A stretch of 43,323 nt of DNA from Hyphomicrobiaceae bacterium (GCA_020638065.1 JACKJG010000019.1:1-43323); one strand, 5' to 3'. Numbered from the stretch's first letter, positions 16,359-26,809 are shown. Numbers and translations are program-made. The notes: generated by a model not told the origin, from the letters alone.

Positions 16359-17587
16359 TGCGTATCGGCATAGGCTTTGTTCTCGGTGTCGTGTCGGGCG
16401 GAATCTGGGGCGTCATCGCAATCGTTTTGCTGGGCATCGCAATCACTCTCATAACCGGCGATGCGGCCACGCCCGTCGCCTTGGCTGGCCTGCTGGCTGG
16501 CATGGCGGGTGCGGCAATCGTGCTCATGCGCGACAAGTCTCAGCGAACCGCGGCGCTTTATCTGGCTTCGTTTGCCGCGTCGCTGATCGTGCTGTTGCTG
16601 GTGTCGTTCGCGGCGCCATTTTCGCTGCCGCTCTCGACGGCTTCTGTTGCCCAGGCGCTTGGCGTGGCCCTGTTTTGCGCGGCCATAACTCTGGGCAATC
16701 GTGCCTGCCTCGATGATGTCGATTCCGGCAATATCAGGCGCTACGCCATCGAGGTCCTCTTGCTCCGTGTGCTCAAGGGTCTCGGGTTTGTCTTCTTCTC
16801 GGTGATCGTCGTTCTGCCCTTTTACGTGATGGTGATGACGAGCCTGAAGAACCAGCAGCAATTGCTGCTCAATCCACTCGATTTCTCCATCGATCTGACC
16901 CAGGGCGCCCAGAGCCTGTTCGTCAGTTATGTCGAACTCTTCACCAAATTCAATTTCGGCCAGTTCCTGCTGATTTCAGCCATCGTCTCGGTTTCAACCG
17001 TCCTGCTGACTCTGGCTTTCTCCATTCCCGGCGCCTATGCGGTGGCGCGGCTCAAGTTTCCCGGCCAAGCGTTCCTTTCGCGTTCGATCCTGCTCATCTA
17101 CATGGTGCCGGCCATCGTTCTGGTCATTCCGCTTTATTCGGTGTTCAGCCAGCTCGGGCTGCGCAACACGCTGACCGGGCTTTTGATCGTTTACCCGGCC
17201 ACCACCGTTCCCGTCGCACTTTACATGCTGCAGGGCTATTTCCGCGGCCTTCCCGCCGAGCTCGAGGAAGCCGGCTTGATGGACGGGCTGGGCCGTGTCG
17301 GCGTGATCTGGAAAATCACCCTGCCATTGGCGCTGCCGGCGCTTGCATCTGTGTCGCTTTATGTCTTCATGATCGCCTGGAACGAGTTCCTCTTCGCTTT
17401 CATGTTCCTTGACGATCCAGGCATTTTTACCCTGTCGCGCGGGGTCGTTTCGTTGAACTCCTCCGAGGTGCCGCGCCAGCATCTCATGGCCGGCGCCGTG
17501 GTCGCGACCGTGCCCATTCTCGTGATTTTCCTCTGGTTTGAGCGGTTCCTGGTCGCGGGTTTGACCGCCGGTAGCGTAAAGGGCTGA
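16355..17587 (+). CDS. Carbohydrate ABC permease (MalG-type) with extra N-terminal TM segments
   Basis: 410-aa inner-membrane permease, against about 280 aa for a typical MalG-type subunit. The first roughly 130 residues hold four additional hydrophobic segments (about residues 4-30, 36-52, 64-88 and 98-112). The canonical part starts near VLKGLGFVFFSVIVVLPFYVMVMTSLK, and the EAA loop is ELEEAGLMDGLGRVGVIWKI. ATG 16355 overlaps the previous stop (ATGA), so translation is coupled. The role of the extra membrane domain is unknown; interaction with the partner's periplasmic insert is speculation. Confidence 0.9.
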   Translation: MMRIGIGFVLGVVSGGIWGVIAIVLLGIAITLITGDAATPVALAGLLAGMAGAAIVLMRDKSQRTAALYLASFAASLIVLLLVSFAAPFSLPLSTASVAQALGVALFCAAITLGNRACLDDVDSGNIRRYAIEVLLLRVLKGLGFVFFSVIVVLPFYVMVMTSLKNQQQLLLNPLDFSIDLTQGAQSLFVSYVELFTKFNFGQFLLISAIVSVSTVLLTLAFSIPGAYAVARLKFPGQAFLSRSILLIYMVPAIVLVIPLYSVFSQLGLRNTLTGLLIVYPATTVPVALYMLQGYFRGLPAELEEAGLMDGLGRVGVIWKITLPLALPALASVSLYVFMIAWNEFLFAFMFLDDPGIFTLSRGVVSLNSSEVPRQHLMAGAVVATVPILVIFLWFERFLVAGLTAGSVKG

Positions 17588-17592
17588 CGATC

Positions 17593-18882
17593 ATGGATCA
17601 AAAATCCAAGGAAGCGCTGGACGAAAGCGCCAGAACGATCCTCAAGCAGAATGATCGTGGCGGCTACACCATTCCCACCAAAGATCTCTATCCCTTTCAG
17701 TGGAACTGGGATTCCTCGCTCGTGGCGCTGGGGTTGAGCACGTTCGATCTCGACCGCGCCTGGACCGAACTTGAAACCCTGCTGAGCGCCCAATGGGACA
17801 ACGGCATGGTGCCGCACATCGTCTTCTGGAAAGACGATGAAGGCTACTTTCCCGGCCCCGGCGAATGGGGCGCTCAGAGAACGCCGCCCACCTCCGGCAT
17901 AACACAGCCTCCGGTGGCCGCGACGGTGGCGCGGCGGCTCTTTGCGCATCCGGGTAACCCTGATGCAAGACGAGCGGTGCGACTGGTCGAAACTCTCGAT
18001 CGCTGGCACCAATGGTTTGCGGATGCACGCGACCCGAACGGAACCGGCCTCGTCGCGATCATCCACCCCTGGGAAAGCGGTCGGGACAATCTGCCCGACT
18101 GGGATGTGCCGCTTTCGATCGTCGATACGTCCGGCGTCGGCGAATACCGGCGCCGCGACACCGAACATGTCGATGCCTCCCAGCGCCCGCAAAAGGCGGA
18201 TTACGACCGCTACATGGCTCTGGTCCAGTTTGGCCGTGATAATGCCTGGGACACCGACGTCATTGCCCACCATTCGCCCTTCTGGGTTGCCGATGTCGGC
18301 ATGAATGCGATTTTGCGGCGCGCCGAGACCGATCTGGCGTGGCTGGCAGATGCTGTCGGCAAGCCCTTGATCGCCGCTCGCGCCACGGCCCGCGCCCGTC
18401 AACTCGAAAAGGGGTTCGAGCGCCTCTGGAGCGAGAAGTTGGGCGGCTATGTGTCGCTCGATCTGAAAACCAACCAGCAGGCGAGCGACCTGTCCGCCGG
18501 CTCGTGGCTGGCTTTCTATGCCGGTTCGGTTCACCCGGCCCGCGCCGAACAGATGATGCAGCTTCTGGCCAAATGGCAGGAAAAGGTGCGCTATTCGGTG
18601 CCCAGTTTCGACCCGACCAATCCATTGTTCGACGATATTCGCTATTGGCGCGGACCAGTCTGGGCCATCATCAACTGGATGATCAGTGAGGGCCTGACCC
18701 GCAACGGTTATGTGCAGGCCGCCGATCGCATTCGCACTGATACGCGGGCCCTGATCGCCGACACCGGCTTCTTCGAATATTTCAGCCCGCTGACCGCCCA
18801 GGGCGGCGGCGGCGACTTCTTCTCATGGACGGCCTCGATGTGGCTGTCCTGGGCAACGCCCTTGCCAGACGAAATCGCGTGA
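17593..18882 (+). CDS. GH63-like glycoside hydrolase (mannosyl/glucosylglycerate hydrolase type)
   Basis: 429-aa cytoplasmic (alpha/alpha)6-barrel hydrolase of the MGH1-like family. YPFQWNWDSS (residues 33-42) and HPWESGRDN (158-166) are signature motifs. By analogy with GH63/GH37 enzymes, Asp165 would be the general acid and Glu395 (FFEYFSP) the base. The C-terminal GGGGDFFSWTASMWL is also conserved. Characterised relatives hydrolyse the compatible solutes mannosylglycerate or glucosylglycerate to sugar and glycerate. Lying inside an ABC uptake operon, it probably cleaves the imported substrate. The precise glycoside is inferred from the family only. Confidence 0.85.
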   Translation: MDQKSKEALDESARTILKQNDRGGYTIPTKDLYPFQWNWDSSLVALGLSTFDLDRAWTELETLLSAQWDNGMVPHIVFWKDDEGYFPGPGEWGAQRTPPTSGITQPPVAATVARRLFAHPGNPDARRAVRLVETLDRWHQWFADARDPNGTGLVAIIHPWESGRDNLPDWDVPLSIVDTSGVGEYRRRDTEHVDASQRPQKADYDRYMALVQFGRDNAWDTDVIAHHSPFWVADVGMNAILRRAETDLAWLADAVGKPLIAARATARARQLEKGFERLWSEKLGGYVSLDLKTNQQASDLSAGSWLAFYAGSVHPARAEQMMQLLAKWQEKVRYSVPSFDPTNPLFDDIRYWRGPVWAIINWMISEGLTRNGYVQAADRIRTDTRALIADTGFFEYFSPLTAQGGGGDFFSWTASMWLSWATPLPDEIA

Positions 18883-18897
18883 CGACAGGAGCCACGA

Positions 18898-19953
<1,056 letters not shown>

Positions 19954-19988
19954 GCAAGAGCGCTGCTTAGCCGGATTTGACTGAAAGC

Positions 19989-20825
19989 TCAGTCGCCGGC
20001 CGTTTGGACGCTTGACTGGAATCTTTTTGGCGCCGCACCGGTAACGCGCTTGAAGGCATTCGAAAATGCGCTTGCCGAGGTGTATCCGAGCCCGTCAGCG
20101 ATTTGTGAAACAGGTTCTTTTCCCGTCTCCAGAGCCTCAGTTGCCAGGCGCATCCTCCAAGCGGTCAGATAACTCACTGGCGCTATGCCCACAGCTGCCT
20201 TGAACCGTGCAGCAAAAACGGATCGTGACATCCCGGTGGCCCGCGCCAGATCGGTCAGGTGCCAGGGGCGGCTTGGTTCCGAATGCATCATTTGCAGGGC
20301 AGGGGCGATCCGAACGTCTCCAAGACCCCGAAGCCAGCCGGCCCGCACGGTGCCGCCTGCTTCGAGGTAGACCCGAAGCACGCGAACGAACATGAGTTGC
20401 GCCAGATCGGCGGTCGAAAGCGTCATTCCGGCGCGCGGATTACGCATTTCACCGACCAGCTCCCGCACCAGCCATTGTAATCCGGCCGCGTCCTCGGATG
20501 AGCCGGAAATGTGAATAATCGGCGGCAATTCATCGAGCAGCAATCCGCCTCGGGTTGCATCGAGCGCGACGTGGCCACCGAGATATAGTACCTCTTCTCC
20601 CGATCCCAGCATCGCCATTTTGTCGGGCGCGCGGCGAAACACTTCAGTTGCGTTTTCAGGCTTTGCGTCCTCGTCGCTGACAAGATCGAAAGAGCGGTCA
20701 CCTTTGAGAAAATAGACGTCGCCGGTTTCAAGACGCAACGGCGATTGAAGCCCATCCATGCGCATCCAGCAGCGGCCTTGCGCAATCACCCCAAACTTGA
20801 TCGCACCAGGCAGCGGGAAGCGCAA
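19989..20825 (-). CDS. AraC-family regulator with cupin_6 sensor domain
   Basis: 278 aa from a TTG start. The N-terminal cupin_6 half (RFPLPGAIKFGVIAQGRCWM, LETGDVYFLKGDRSFDL) senses a ligand, and the C-terminal double HTH (LTDLARATGMSRSVFAARFK, ISQIADGLGYTSASAFSNAFKR) binds DNA. Relatives start some 20-25 residues earlier. In this frame the upstream codons read FHPARWGL before a TGA, so the first strand of the cupin may be lost or frameshifted. It is divergent from the MBL gene at 21225 and could regulate it. Confidence 0.85.
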   Translation of the reverse strand: MRFPLPGAIKFGVIAQGRCWMRMDGLQSPLRLETGDVYFLKGDRSFDLVSDEDAKPENATEVFRRAPDKMAMLGSGEEVLYLGGHVALDATRGGLLLDELPPIIHISGSSEDAAGLQWLVRELVGEMRNPRAGMTLSTADLAQLMFVRVLRVYLEAGGTVRAGWLRGLGDVRIAPALQMMHSEPSRPWHLTDLARATGMSRSVFAARFKAAVGIAPVSYLTAWRMRLATEALETGKEPVSQIADGLGYTSASAFSNAFKRVTGAAPKRFQSSVQTAGD

Positions 20826-21224
20826 TCCCCACCGAGCTGGATGAAATCAAAGAAGCTCTCTCCGGCCTTGCCGTCGAAGGCGATCGCTACTCCCAAGGTG
20901 GAATGGCGATGATCCAAAACTGATCTTCCCCGTCTGGCGTCGGTGTCGCAGCAACTGAATCAGCAAGTCGCACTCTGCCCGCCGATGCGCGCGTTTTCCT
21001 TCTGCTTCCCAAACATCGCTCAGGACACAGAATTGCCCATCGGTCCGCCGGTTTCCTGTTGTCGGCAAGGGCCGCCCCGTTTGCGCTGCTCATAGCAGTT
21101 ATTTCGCAATTGGCGGTCCCCGCCTATCCCATCCTCTCGCTCTTTCAGGCAAAATCGGCGCATCTCAAAAATGAAGAACGAGGCGCCGGCATTTCCGTTG
21201 GTGCATTTCGGAGAGGAGGGTTTC
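20826..21224. other. Gap between divergent AraC and MBL genes
   Basis: This 399-bp stretch must carry both promoters. Open frames within it are short and show no recognisable domain. Sequence next to the AraC start may be a decayed N-terminus of that gene. No clear palindrome was seen. Confidence 0.4.
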
Positions 21225-22100
21225 ATGGCCGAAGAGCAGATCAAGCAATCACCAGGCGTTTATCGACGCAAGGTTGGCGACGCGCTGGTGACAGTGGTCA
21301 ATGATGGATTTCTTGACATGCCGCTCGCAATCATGCGGGGCGCGACGCGAGACGAGATGGAGCAATTGCTTCGCGACGTTTTCGGACCACCCGAACCACG
21401 TATCACTGTGAATGCCTTTGTAATCGAGACCGGCAAACACACGGTGCTGGTTGATGCGGGCGGAGGCTCCACGACGGTCTATTCCATGGGGCTTCTGCCC
21501 GACAATCTGGCGGTTGCCGGGTTCAAGCCGGAAGACATCGATGCCGTTCTTCTCACGCATATCCATCCGGACCATTCGAGCGGGCTGGTCGACAAGAACG
21601 GTGACGCCATGTTCCCGCGGGCAGAGGTGTTTGTGCATGGTGACGAGTTCGATTTCTGGTCGGACCCGGCTCTGCGCGATGGTTCCGTACCGGCAGCCAC
21701 ACCATATCTCGAGCCCGCCGACATGCTCTTGTCGACCTACAAGGGCCGCTTCCGCAAGACCGACGGCGGAGAGGTGCTGCCTGGCATCACTCAATTGCAC
21801 ATGCCGGGCCACACACCCGGCCATTCCGGCTACCAGCTCGATTCAGCAGGCGACAAACTGCTGATCTGGGGAGACACGGTGCATGTCCCGGAAATCCAGA
21901 TCCCGGTACCCGGGGTCACGAGCGAATTCGATATCAGCGAGCCACAGGCCGCAGACAGTCGGCGCAAGATATTTGCCCATGCGGCGGCCGAGCGGGTGGT
22001 GATTACCGGTGGACACGTCCACATGCCCGGTTTTGCCCACATTGTACCGCATGGAGAAGGCTATCGGCTCATTCCGGAAACATGGGCGGTCGCGATCTGA
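21225..22100 (+). CDS. Metallo-beta-lactamase-fold hydrolase (MBL 1)
   Basis: 291-aa zinc hydrolase. The metal motif HIHPDHSSG sits near residues 112-120, with the further ligands in MPGHTPGHSGY, IWGDTVH and TGGHVHMPG. The overall order resembles the quorum-quenching lactonase/alkylsulfatase-like branch, but no substrate can be read from sequence. ATG 21225 is preferred over an in-frame ATG at 21171 because GAGGAGGG precedes it by four bases. No signal peptide is seen with that start. Confidence 0.88.
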   Translation: MAEEQIKQSPGVYRRKVGDALVTVVNDGFLDMPLAIMRGATRDEMEQLLRDVFGPPEPRITVNAFVIETGKHTVLVDAGGGSTTVYSMGLLPDNLAVAGFKPEDIDAVLLTHIHPDHSSGLVDKNGDAMFPRAEVFVHGDEFDFWSDPALRDGSVPAATPYLEPADMLLSTYKGRFRKTDGGEVLPGITQLHMPGHTPGHSGYQLDSAGDKLLIWGDTVHVPEIQIPVPGVTSEFDISEPQAADSRRKIFAHAAAERVVITGGHVHMPGFAHIVPHGEGYRLIPETWAVAI

Positions 22101-22161
22101 GCGCCACGCTGACGCCTAAGCAGGTGACCTCTCGCAGCACCTGAACCCGTCTGGATCACAC

Positions 22162-22191
22162 AACTCCCGCCCCGGTATCGGGGCGGGAGTT
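22162..22191 (+). terminator. Rho-independent terminator after MBL 1
   Basis: A 13-bp perfect stem AACTCCCGCCCCG / CGGGGCGGGAGTT with loop GTAT is followed by TTTGGTT. Confidence 0.88.
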
Positions 22192-22258
22192 TTGGTTGCT
22201 GTCCGCAAACGATGGTGACGTCACACATTTGGCCTGTTGTGGCAGGCAAAATGAAAGA

Positions 22259-22278
22259 GCCGGCCCCGAAGGGCCGGC
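22259..22278 (-). terminator. Rho-independent terminator for the minus-strand binding-protein gene
   Basis: An 8-bp stem GCCGGCCC / GGGCCGGC with a tetraloop (TTCG on the minus strand) is followed on the minus strand by TCTTTCATTTT. It lies 40 bp past the stop of the branched-chain-type binding-protein gene. Confidence 0.78.
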
Positions 22279-22317
22279 CCAAGCTTTTGGATCAAGGTGT
22301 GGACTTGCGTTTGAAGG

Positions 22318-23478
22318 CTAGTCCTTCAACTCCACCCAGGAGTCGCTGGCCGCATCATATTCGACCAGTGTGATCTGCTCTGCATTGATGGTCAGGTGGT
22401 CCTGCTCGCTGAAGCCCAGCGTGCCGGTCAGGCCATCAAAGTTCTGAACCGAGTTGAAGCCGTTCTTGAGAGCTTCTGGATCGGTTGAGCCCACATCCTC
22501 AAGCACCTGTTTCAACATCATCATGCTGTCATAGCTGCCCGCTGCAAATGGGCTGGGCTCCAGACCGAAGCGCGTGCGATATTCGTCACGCCAGGCCTGC
22601 AGACGCTCGTTCGGGAACAGTTCCGTCGTCAGGGCGGCGGTGATGAGCCCGTCACCCAATTCGCCCGCCAGGCTGGAGAAGGTATCGTCAGCGTTCGTCA
22701 CGTCGTTGCCGTACATGATCACGTCATAGCCGACGGTCTGCAAGTCCTGCGCAAACGCGGCCTGATCCTGCGGGGTCAGCCAGACGACGACACATTTGAG
22801 CCCGGCTGCCTTGATCGCCTCGACTTCGGGCATCAGGCCGGCGGTTGCGCCCGTCGACCAGTTCTCGGTGATGGTGTGATCCATCGCCACTTCCTTGCCG
22901 GCCTTGTTATAGGCGATCTGAATGCCATACAGGCCACCCTGACCATAGGTCGAGGGATCATGCAGGACGGCAAGCTGACCGTCGGGGCAATGGCTGAGCG
23001 CGTGCTCACCGATTTTCTCACCCCAGGCAAACGTGTTGAGACCAAAGCTCCATGCCCACTCGTTCGGAGGGCCGTCCGGTCCCTCTGTGTAGATTGTCAG
23101 GCCGCCATCATCCACCACGCCGATCGTCGGGAACTGGTAACGTTCCGCGAGCTGCGCCGTGGTCGGGCCTGTGTCCGGTGAACCGGCAATGACAATAGCA
23201 CCGTCCGAAAGGAGGCGTGCATAATGCTGGCCCGACAGGGTGGCTGAAGCATCGTCATTGTTGGCATCCAACACAAGCTTGTGACCGTTAACACCGCCGG
23301 CGGCATTGATCTCGTCAACCGCCATCTGGGCGCCGTTCACGACCGCAATGCCGACTGCGCCATATGCACCCGTCGTTCCCGCGATCAGGCCGACAAGATA
23401 GTCTTCCTGCGCGAAGGTCGGTGTTGCAACGGCGACAAACGCCGACAGGGCGAGTGCTGTTTTCAGTTTCTTGTCCAT
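22318..23478 (-). CDS. Branched-chain-type ABC substrate-binding protein
   Basis: Peripla_BP_6 (LivK-like) binding protein, 386 aa. The signal peptide ends near residue 23 (TPTFAQ), followed by YLVGLIAGTTGAYGAVG and the ligand-site segment VIAGSPDTGPTTAQLAERY. Members bind amino acids, amides, aromatic acids or other small carboxylates, so the ligand is open. ATG 23478 is preferred over an upstream in-frame start because GGGAGG precedes it. It is transcribed away from the permease/ATPase genes that start at 24034, with which it must function. Confidence 0.92.
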   Translation of the reverse strand: MDKKLKTALALSAFVAVATPTFAQEDYLVGLIAGTTGAYGAVGIAVVNGAQMAVDEINAAGGVNGHKLVLDANNDDASATLSGQHYARLLSDGAIVIAGSPDTGPTTAQLAERYQFPTIGVVDDGGLTIYTEGPDGPPNEWAWSFGLNTFAWGEKIGEHALSHCPDGQLAVLHDPSTYGQGGLYGIQIAYNKAGKEVAMDHTITENWSTGATAGLMPEVEAIKAAGLKCVVVWLTPQDQAAFAQDLQTVGYDVIMYGNDVTNADDTFSSLAGELGDGLITAALTTELFPNERLQAWRDEYRTRFGLEPSPFAAGSYDSMMMLKQVLEDVGSTDPEALKNGFNSVQNFDGLTGTLGFSEQDHLTINAEQITLVEYDAASDSWVELKD

Positions 23479-24033
23479 AGATTTCCTCCCGTGACACAAA
23501 GGCCGGTTCCGCTCATTTGAAATCGGAAACGGCTGAAACCCGGCGGCGATGACAATGGTGTTGGTGCAATGCCGGTTCTCCTCCTATTTGCTGGCGAACT
23601 GGGAAACGCTTGTCAACGCACTCAAAATTGGTGCCTCGAATTGAAATTCCAATGAGAAAACAAGTTTTAAGCCGGATGTGTCGAACGTGAAAAATATCAA
23701 AATGTTACCGCTAACATATTGAAATCGCTATCAGATATCGATGCGATTTGTCCGCCGTTTTGTGCGGTCGCTGCGAAAGAAAATGTCGAAGAAAACAGGC
23801 ATTCTTGGGAGCCTGCCAGCATCTTAATAGCAGTTATGTCGCCGACGCTAACCTGCCATGCCTTGCGTCACCTGCTGTTTGCTTCCATGAGGTTTTTAAG
23901 GAGGAGCCTGCTGGCATGCTCCAGTTTCAGGGTGAGAGTTCACGCTGATGTGCAGGCCCGTGCAAATTCAAGTGGGCAAGACGAACACGCAAGACGGGCA
24001 CCTAGTGTCTAAAGCGTGCGGGGAGGGAAAAGG
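23479..24033. other. Divergent control region of the Liv-type transporter
   Basis: A 555-bp gap between the binding-protein gene and the permease operon. It is locally AT-rich at 23640-23720 and holds the operator at 23703. A 97-codon open frame at 23719-24012 has no RBS or domain and is not called. Confidence 0.6.
23703..23716. promoter_or_regulatory. GntR-type operator, site 1 (TGTTACCGCTAACA)
   Basis: TGTTACCGCTAACA differs at one base from the perfect palindrome TGTTACCGGTAACA. It lies in the AT-rich middle of the divergent region and could control the transporter in both directions. It is the same core as the sites at 30580, 31579, 34438 and 35628. Confidence 0.72.
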
Positions 24034-24930
24034 ATGCAGTTCATTCTGAGCGGAATCGCAATCGGCTCCATCTACGGCCTGATTGCGATGGCTTTGGCGA
24101 TCACCTTCTATGTGACCCGGACGATCAATTTTGCCCAGGGACAATTGATGATGGTGACGGTCATGCTCACCGCCATGCTGTCTGCTGCTGGCACGCCGGT
24201 CTGGCTTGCCATGATCATCGGGCTCGTCAGTTCCTGCATCCTGGGTGTTCTCTCATACCTCATTGCCATCCGGCCCATTCTTCAGGTCAACAGATTCAGC
24301 TTTGGCTGGCTCGTCTCGACGCTCGGCTTTGCTGTCATTCTCGAAAACGGGGCGGCACTGATCTGGGGACCGACATCGCGCAGCTTTCCTCAAATGCTCA
24401 TCAGCTACCGCGTGCCGATCGGCAATGCCGTGCTCAATGGCCAGCAGGTCCTTGCCATCGTGGTGGCTATTGTCCTCACCATCGCCTTTGAAGTCGTGCG
24501 CCGGCGAACCTTTTTCGGCAAACTCGGAATGGCGACTGCCGTCGATCCCGACATGGCGGAAGCCATTGGCGCCAACACCACGGTCGTGGCCATCGTCGCC
24601 TTCATTGTTTCCGCGCTGTTTGCTGGGATTGCTGGTTTGCTCGTTGGGCCGACCACGTTTGCAAACCCATACCTGGGCAGCACGTTCGGCACTTTTGGGT
24701 TTATCGCCATGATGATTGGCGGGGGAACCGAAAAGCCGGTCGCCGCCATGTTCGGTGGCTTGATCCTCGGCGTGTGCGCCGAGGGCGCCAATGCGTTGAT
24801 CAATTCTCAGGCCTCGGATTGGTTCCCTTTCCTTGTTCTGGTGATCATCTTGATCATTTCGCCGCGCGGACTTTTCAGTTCTTCCAGCCCGCTGATGCGG
24901 CTGCGCCGCCCGCCGGCCGCCAAAGCGTAA
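24034..24930 (+). CDS. Branched-chain-type ABC permease (LivH-like)
   Basis: 298-aa inner-membrane permease with about eight hydrophobic segments. The opening FILSGIAIGSIYGLIAMALA and VTRTINFAQGQLMM are typical of LivH, and the cytoplasmic ATPase-contact region is near GMATAVDPDMAEAIGANT. ATG 24034 has GGGAGGG upstream; an earlier in-frame GTG at 24016 overlaps that SD. It is the first gene of the operon 24034-27534. Confidence 0.93.
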   Translation: MQFILSGIAIGSIYGLIAMALAITFYVTRTINFAQGQLMMVTVMLTAMLSAAGTPVWLAMIIGLVSSCILGVLSYLIAIRPILQVNRFSFGWLVSTLGFAVILENGAALIWGPTSRSFPQMLISYRVPIGNAVLNGQQVLAIVVAIVLTIAFEVVRRRTFFGKLGMATAVDPDMAEAIGANTTVVAIVAFIVSALFAGIAGLLVGPTTFANPYLGSTFGTFGFIAMMIGGGTEKPVAAMFGGLILGVCAEGANALINSQASDWFPFLVLVIILIISPRGLFSSSSPLMRLRRPPAAKA

Positions 24931-24943
24931 GGGTGGCCGGAAA

Positions 24944-26809
24944 ATGTCCATGACTGACAAGTCTGCAACTACGACCCCCACTGTCTCTTCCGGCATCAAG
25001 CGTGGCCGGTTGAATCTTCTGTTCCTGGCGATTGCCGTTCTCGGCTACATCGTGTTCACGATCTATGTCTCGCACTCCAATCTGCACATTCAGAGTCTCG
25101 TTCTGGTGGCCGCCGTCTTCGGCATCCTTGCCATCAGCCTCGACATGGCCGTAGGCATGTTGGGGCTCTATTCGCTCGGCCAGGGCGGGTTTTTCGCCAT
25201 CGGCGCCTATCTGACCACCATCCTGAATGCGCGCTATGGTTGGAATATCTTCGCGCTGTTGCCGCTCACGATTATTGCATCAGGTCTCATCGGCGCGGCG
25301 GTGGGTGCGGCGTCCTTGCGAGTGTCCGGCCTCTACTTCGCAATCACGACATTCATTTTCACGCTGGTTCTGACGGTTGTCGCGACCAACATGCAACAGA
25401 TCACAGGCGGCCTGCAGGGCATGCTCGGGCCGGCATTCCCGAGGCTGCCATCGTCGTTTTCATGGGTCGGCACACCGGTGGTGTGGTGTGTTCTTGGGGT
25501 GCTGTTTTTGTGCATGGCGCTTGTGTGGAACATCCGGCGCTCTCCCTTTTATCCGGTGCTCTTGTCCATCCGCGATGCGGAACCTTATGCGGAAGCCGCC
25601 GGGGTGCCCGTCTCAACCATCAAGGTTGCATTTTTTGGACTGTCCGCAGCTATGGCGGGAGTGGCCGGCTGGCTCTTCAGTTTCCTGGGCGTGGTCTCTC
25701 CCGGCGAGTTCGATTGGGCCGTTTCTCTGAATGTCTTGGTTATGGTTCTCATCGGCGGCGTCAACACCACGCTCGGGCCGGTCATTGGCGCCGTCTTCGT
25801 TTCGATGTTTCCCAATCTGGTCAACATCAATCCCTGGCTTCAGGAGATCCTCTACGGTGCGCTGTCCATTCTCGCTGTGACGATGATGCCCGGTGGCGCT
25901 GTCGGGGCGGTTCGCAAGGTTCTGCAGCGTATGTCCGCAGGCGGGGATAATCATGATGAGGATGTTCTCGCGGAAGCCGAAAAAGCTGCTGAGGAGACCG
26001 TTGAAGCGGCATCCAGCATTCCCGACCATGCCGGTGAGGGGCATGAAATCGTCGTGGAGTGCAAGGGGATCGGATTTGGTTATGGCGTCGGTCCGAAAGT
26101 GCTGCACAATATCGATCTTGCTGTTCGGCGCGGCGACATTCACGGACTGATCGGTCCCAACGGATCGGGCAAGAGTACGTTGGCAAATGTCATTTCAGGA
26201 CGCCTGAGCCCGCACGAGGGCCAAGTGCTGGTGAAGGGCCAGCAGGTCGCGGGGCTTGCGCCCATCTCCAGGGCCCGTCTCGGTTTCCGCCGGACGTTTC
26301 AGGCGGCCCAGCTGGTGCACGAGCTCAGCGTCGCGGAAAACACGATGGTCGGCCTTTATGACCATGTCCCGAATATCGAACTGAGGTCACCCTTGTGGCC
26401 ATTGCTCCCATCGGCCCGGCGCGACGGGCGAAAGATGCAGCGAGATGCGCGGGACGCGTTGTCCCTGGTGGGCGCGGCTCATTGGGGTGGGCGTAGCGTG
26501 GGTGACGTTCCACACGGCATCGAACAATTGACCCAGCTTGCATCGGTGTGTGTGGCTGGCCCCGACATTATCGTGCTCGACGAACCTGCAACGGGCTTGT
26601 CGGCAAAAGAGGTGCACCACCTCGCCGAAATTCTCGCAAGCCTGAAGCAGCGCGGTGTCACGATGATCATCATCGAGCATCAAACCCGCTTTCTGTTCCC
26701 GCTTTGCGACCGGGTTACTGTGTTGAACGCGGGTGAAGTCATCTTGACCGGATCAGCCGATGAAGTACGTGCGGACCCAATTGTCCGACAGGTTTATTTG
26801 GGCGAATGA
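24944..26809 (+). CDS. LivM-LivG fusion: ABC permease plus ATPase
   Basis: 621-aa fusion. Residues 1-330 are a LivM-type permease (LDMAVGMLGLYSLGQGGFFAIG). An acidic linker of some 40 residues follows (rich in E, D and A, about 328-368). Residues 369-621 are a LivG-type ATPase with Walker A GPNGSGKST and Walker B IIVLDEPATGLS. The ABC signature is unusual: VPHGIEQLTQLAS stands where LivG has a motif like LAYGQQRRLEIA. Its stop overlaps the next ATG (ATGA). The fusion locks permease and ATPase at 1:1. Confidence 0.92.
   Translation: MSMTDKSATTTPTVSSGIKRGRLNLLFLAIAVLGYIVFTIYVSHSNLHIQSLVLVAAVFGILAISLDMAVGMLGLYSLGQGGFFAIGAYLTTILNARYGWNIFALLPLTIIASGLIGAAVGAASLRVSGLYFAITTFIFTLVLTVVATNMQQITGGLQGMLGPAFPRLPSSFSWVGTPVVWCVLGVLFLCMALVWNIRRSPFYPVLLSIRDAEPYAEAAGVPVSTIKVAFFGLSAAMAGVAGWLFSFLGVVSPGEFDWAVSLNVLVMVLIGGVNTTLGPVIGAVFVSMFPNLVNINPWLQEILYGALSILAVTMMPGGAVGAVRKVLQRMSAGGDNHDEDVLAEAEKAAEETVEAASSIPDHAGEGHEIVVECKGIGFGYGVGPKVLHNIDLAVRRGDIHGLIGPNGSGKSTLANVISGRLSPHEGQVLVKGQQVAGLAPISRARLGFRRTFQAAQLVHELSVAENTMVGLYDHVPNIELRSPLWPLLPSARRDGRKMQRDARDALSLVGAAHWGGRSVGDVPHGIEQLTQLASVCVAGPDIIVLDEPATGLSAKEVHHLAEILASLKQRGVTMIIIEHQTRFLFPLCDRVTVLNAGEVILTGSADEVRADPIVRQVYLGE

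Noticed and set aside
19979..19994. GACTGA-N4-TCAGTC hairpin as a terminator between the ATPase and AraC genes
   Set aside because: Only 6 bp, AT-containing, no U-tract on the plus strand, and it overlaps the AraC stop codon.
23719..24012. 97-codon open frame before the LivH-like gene
   Set aside because: No SD, no domain, unusual composition, and it lies in a control region with an operator.
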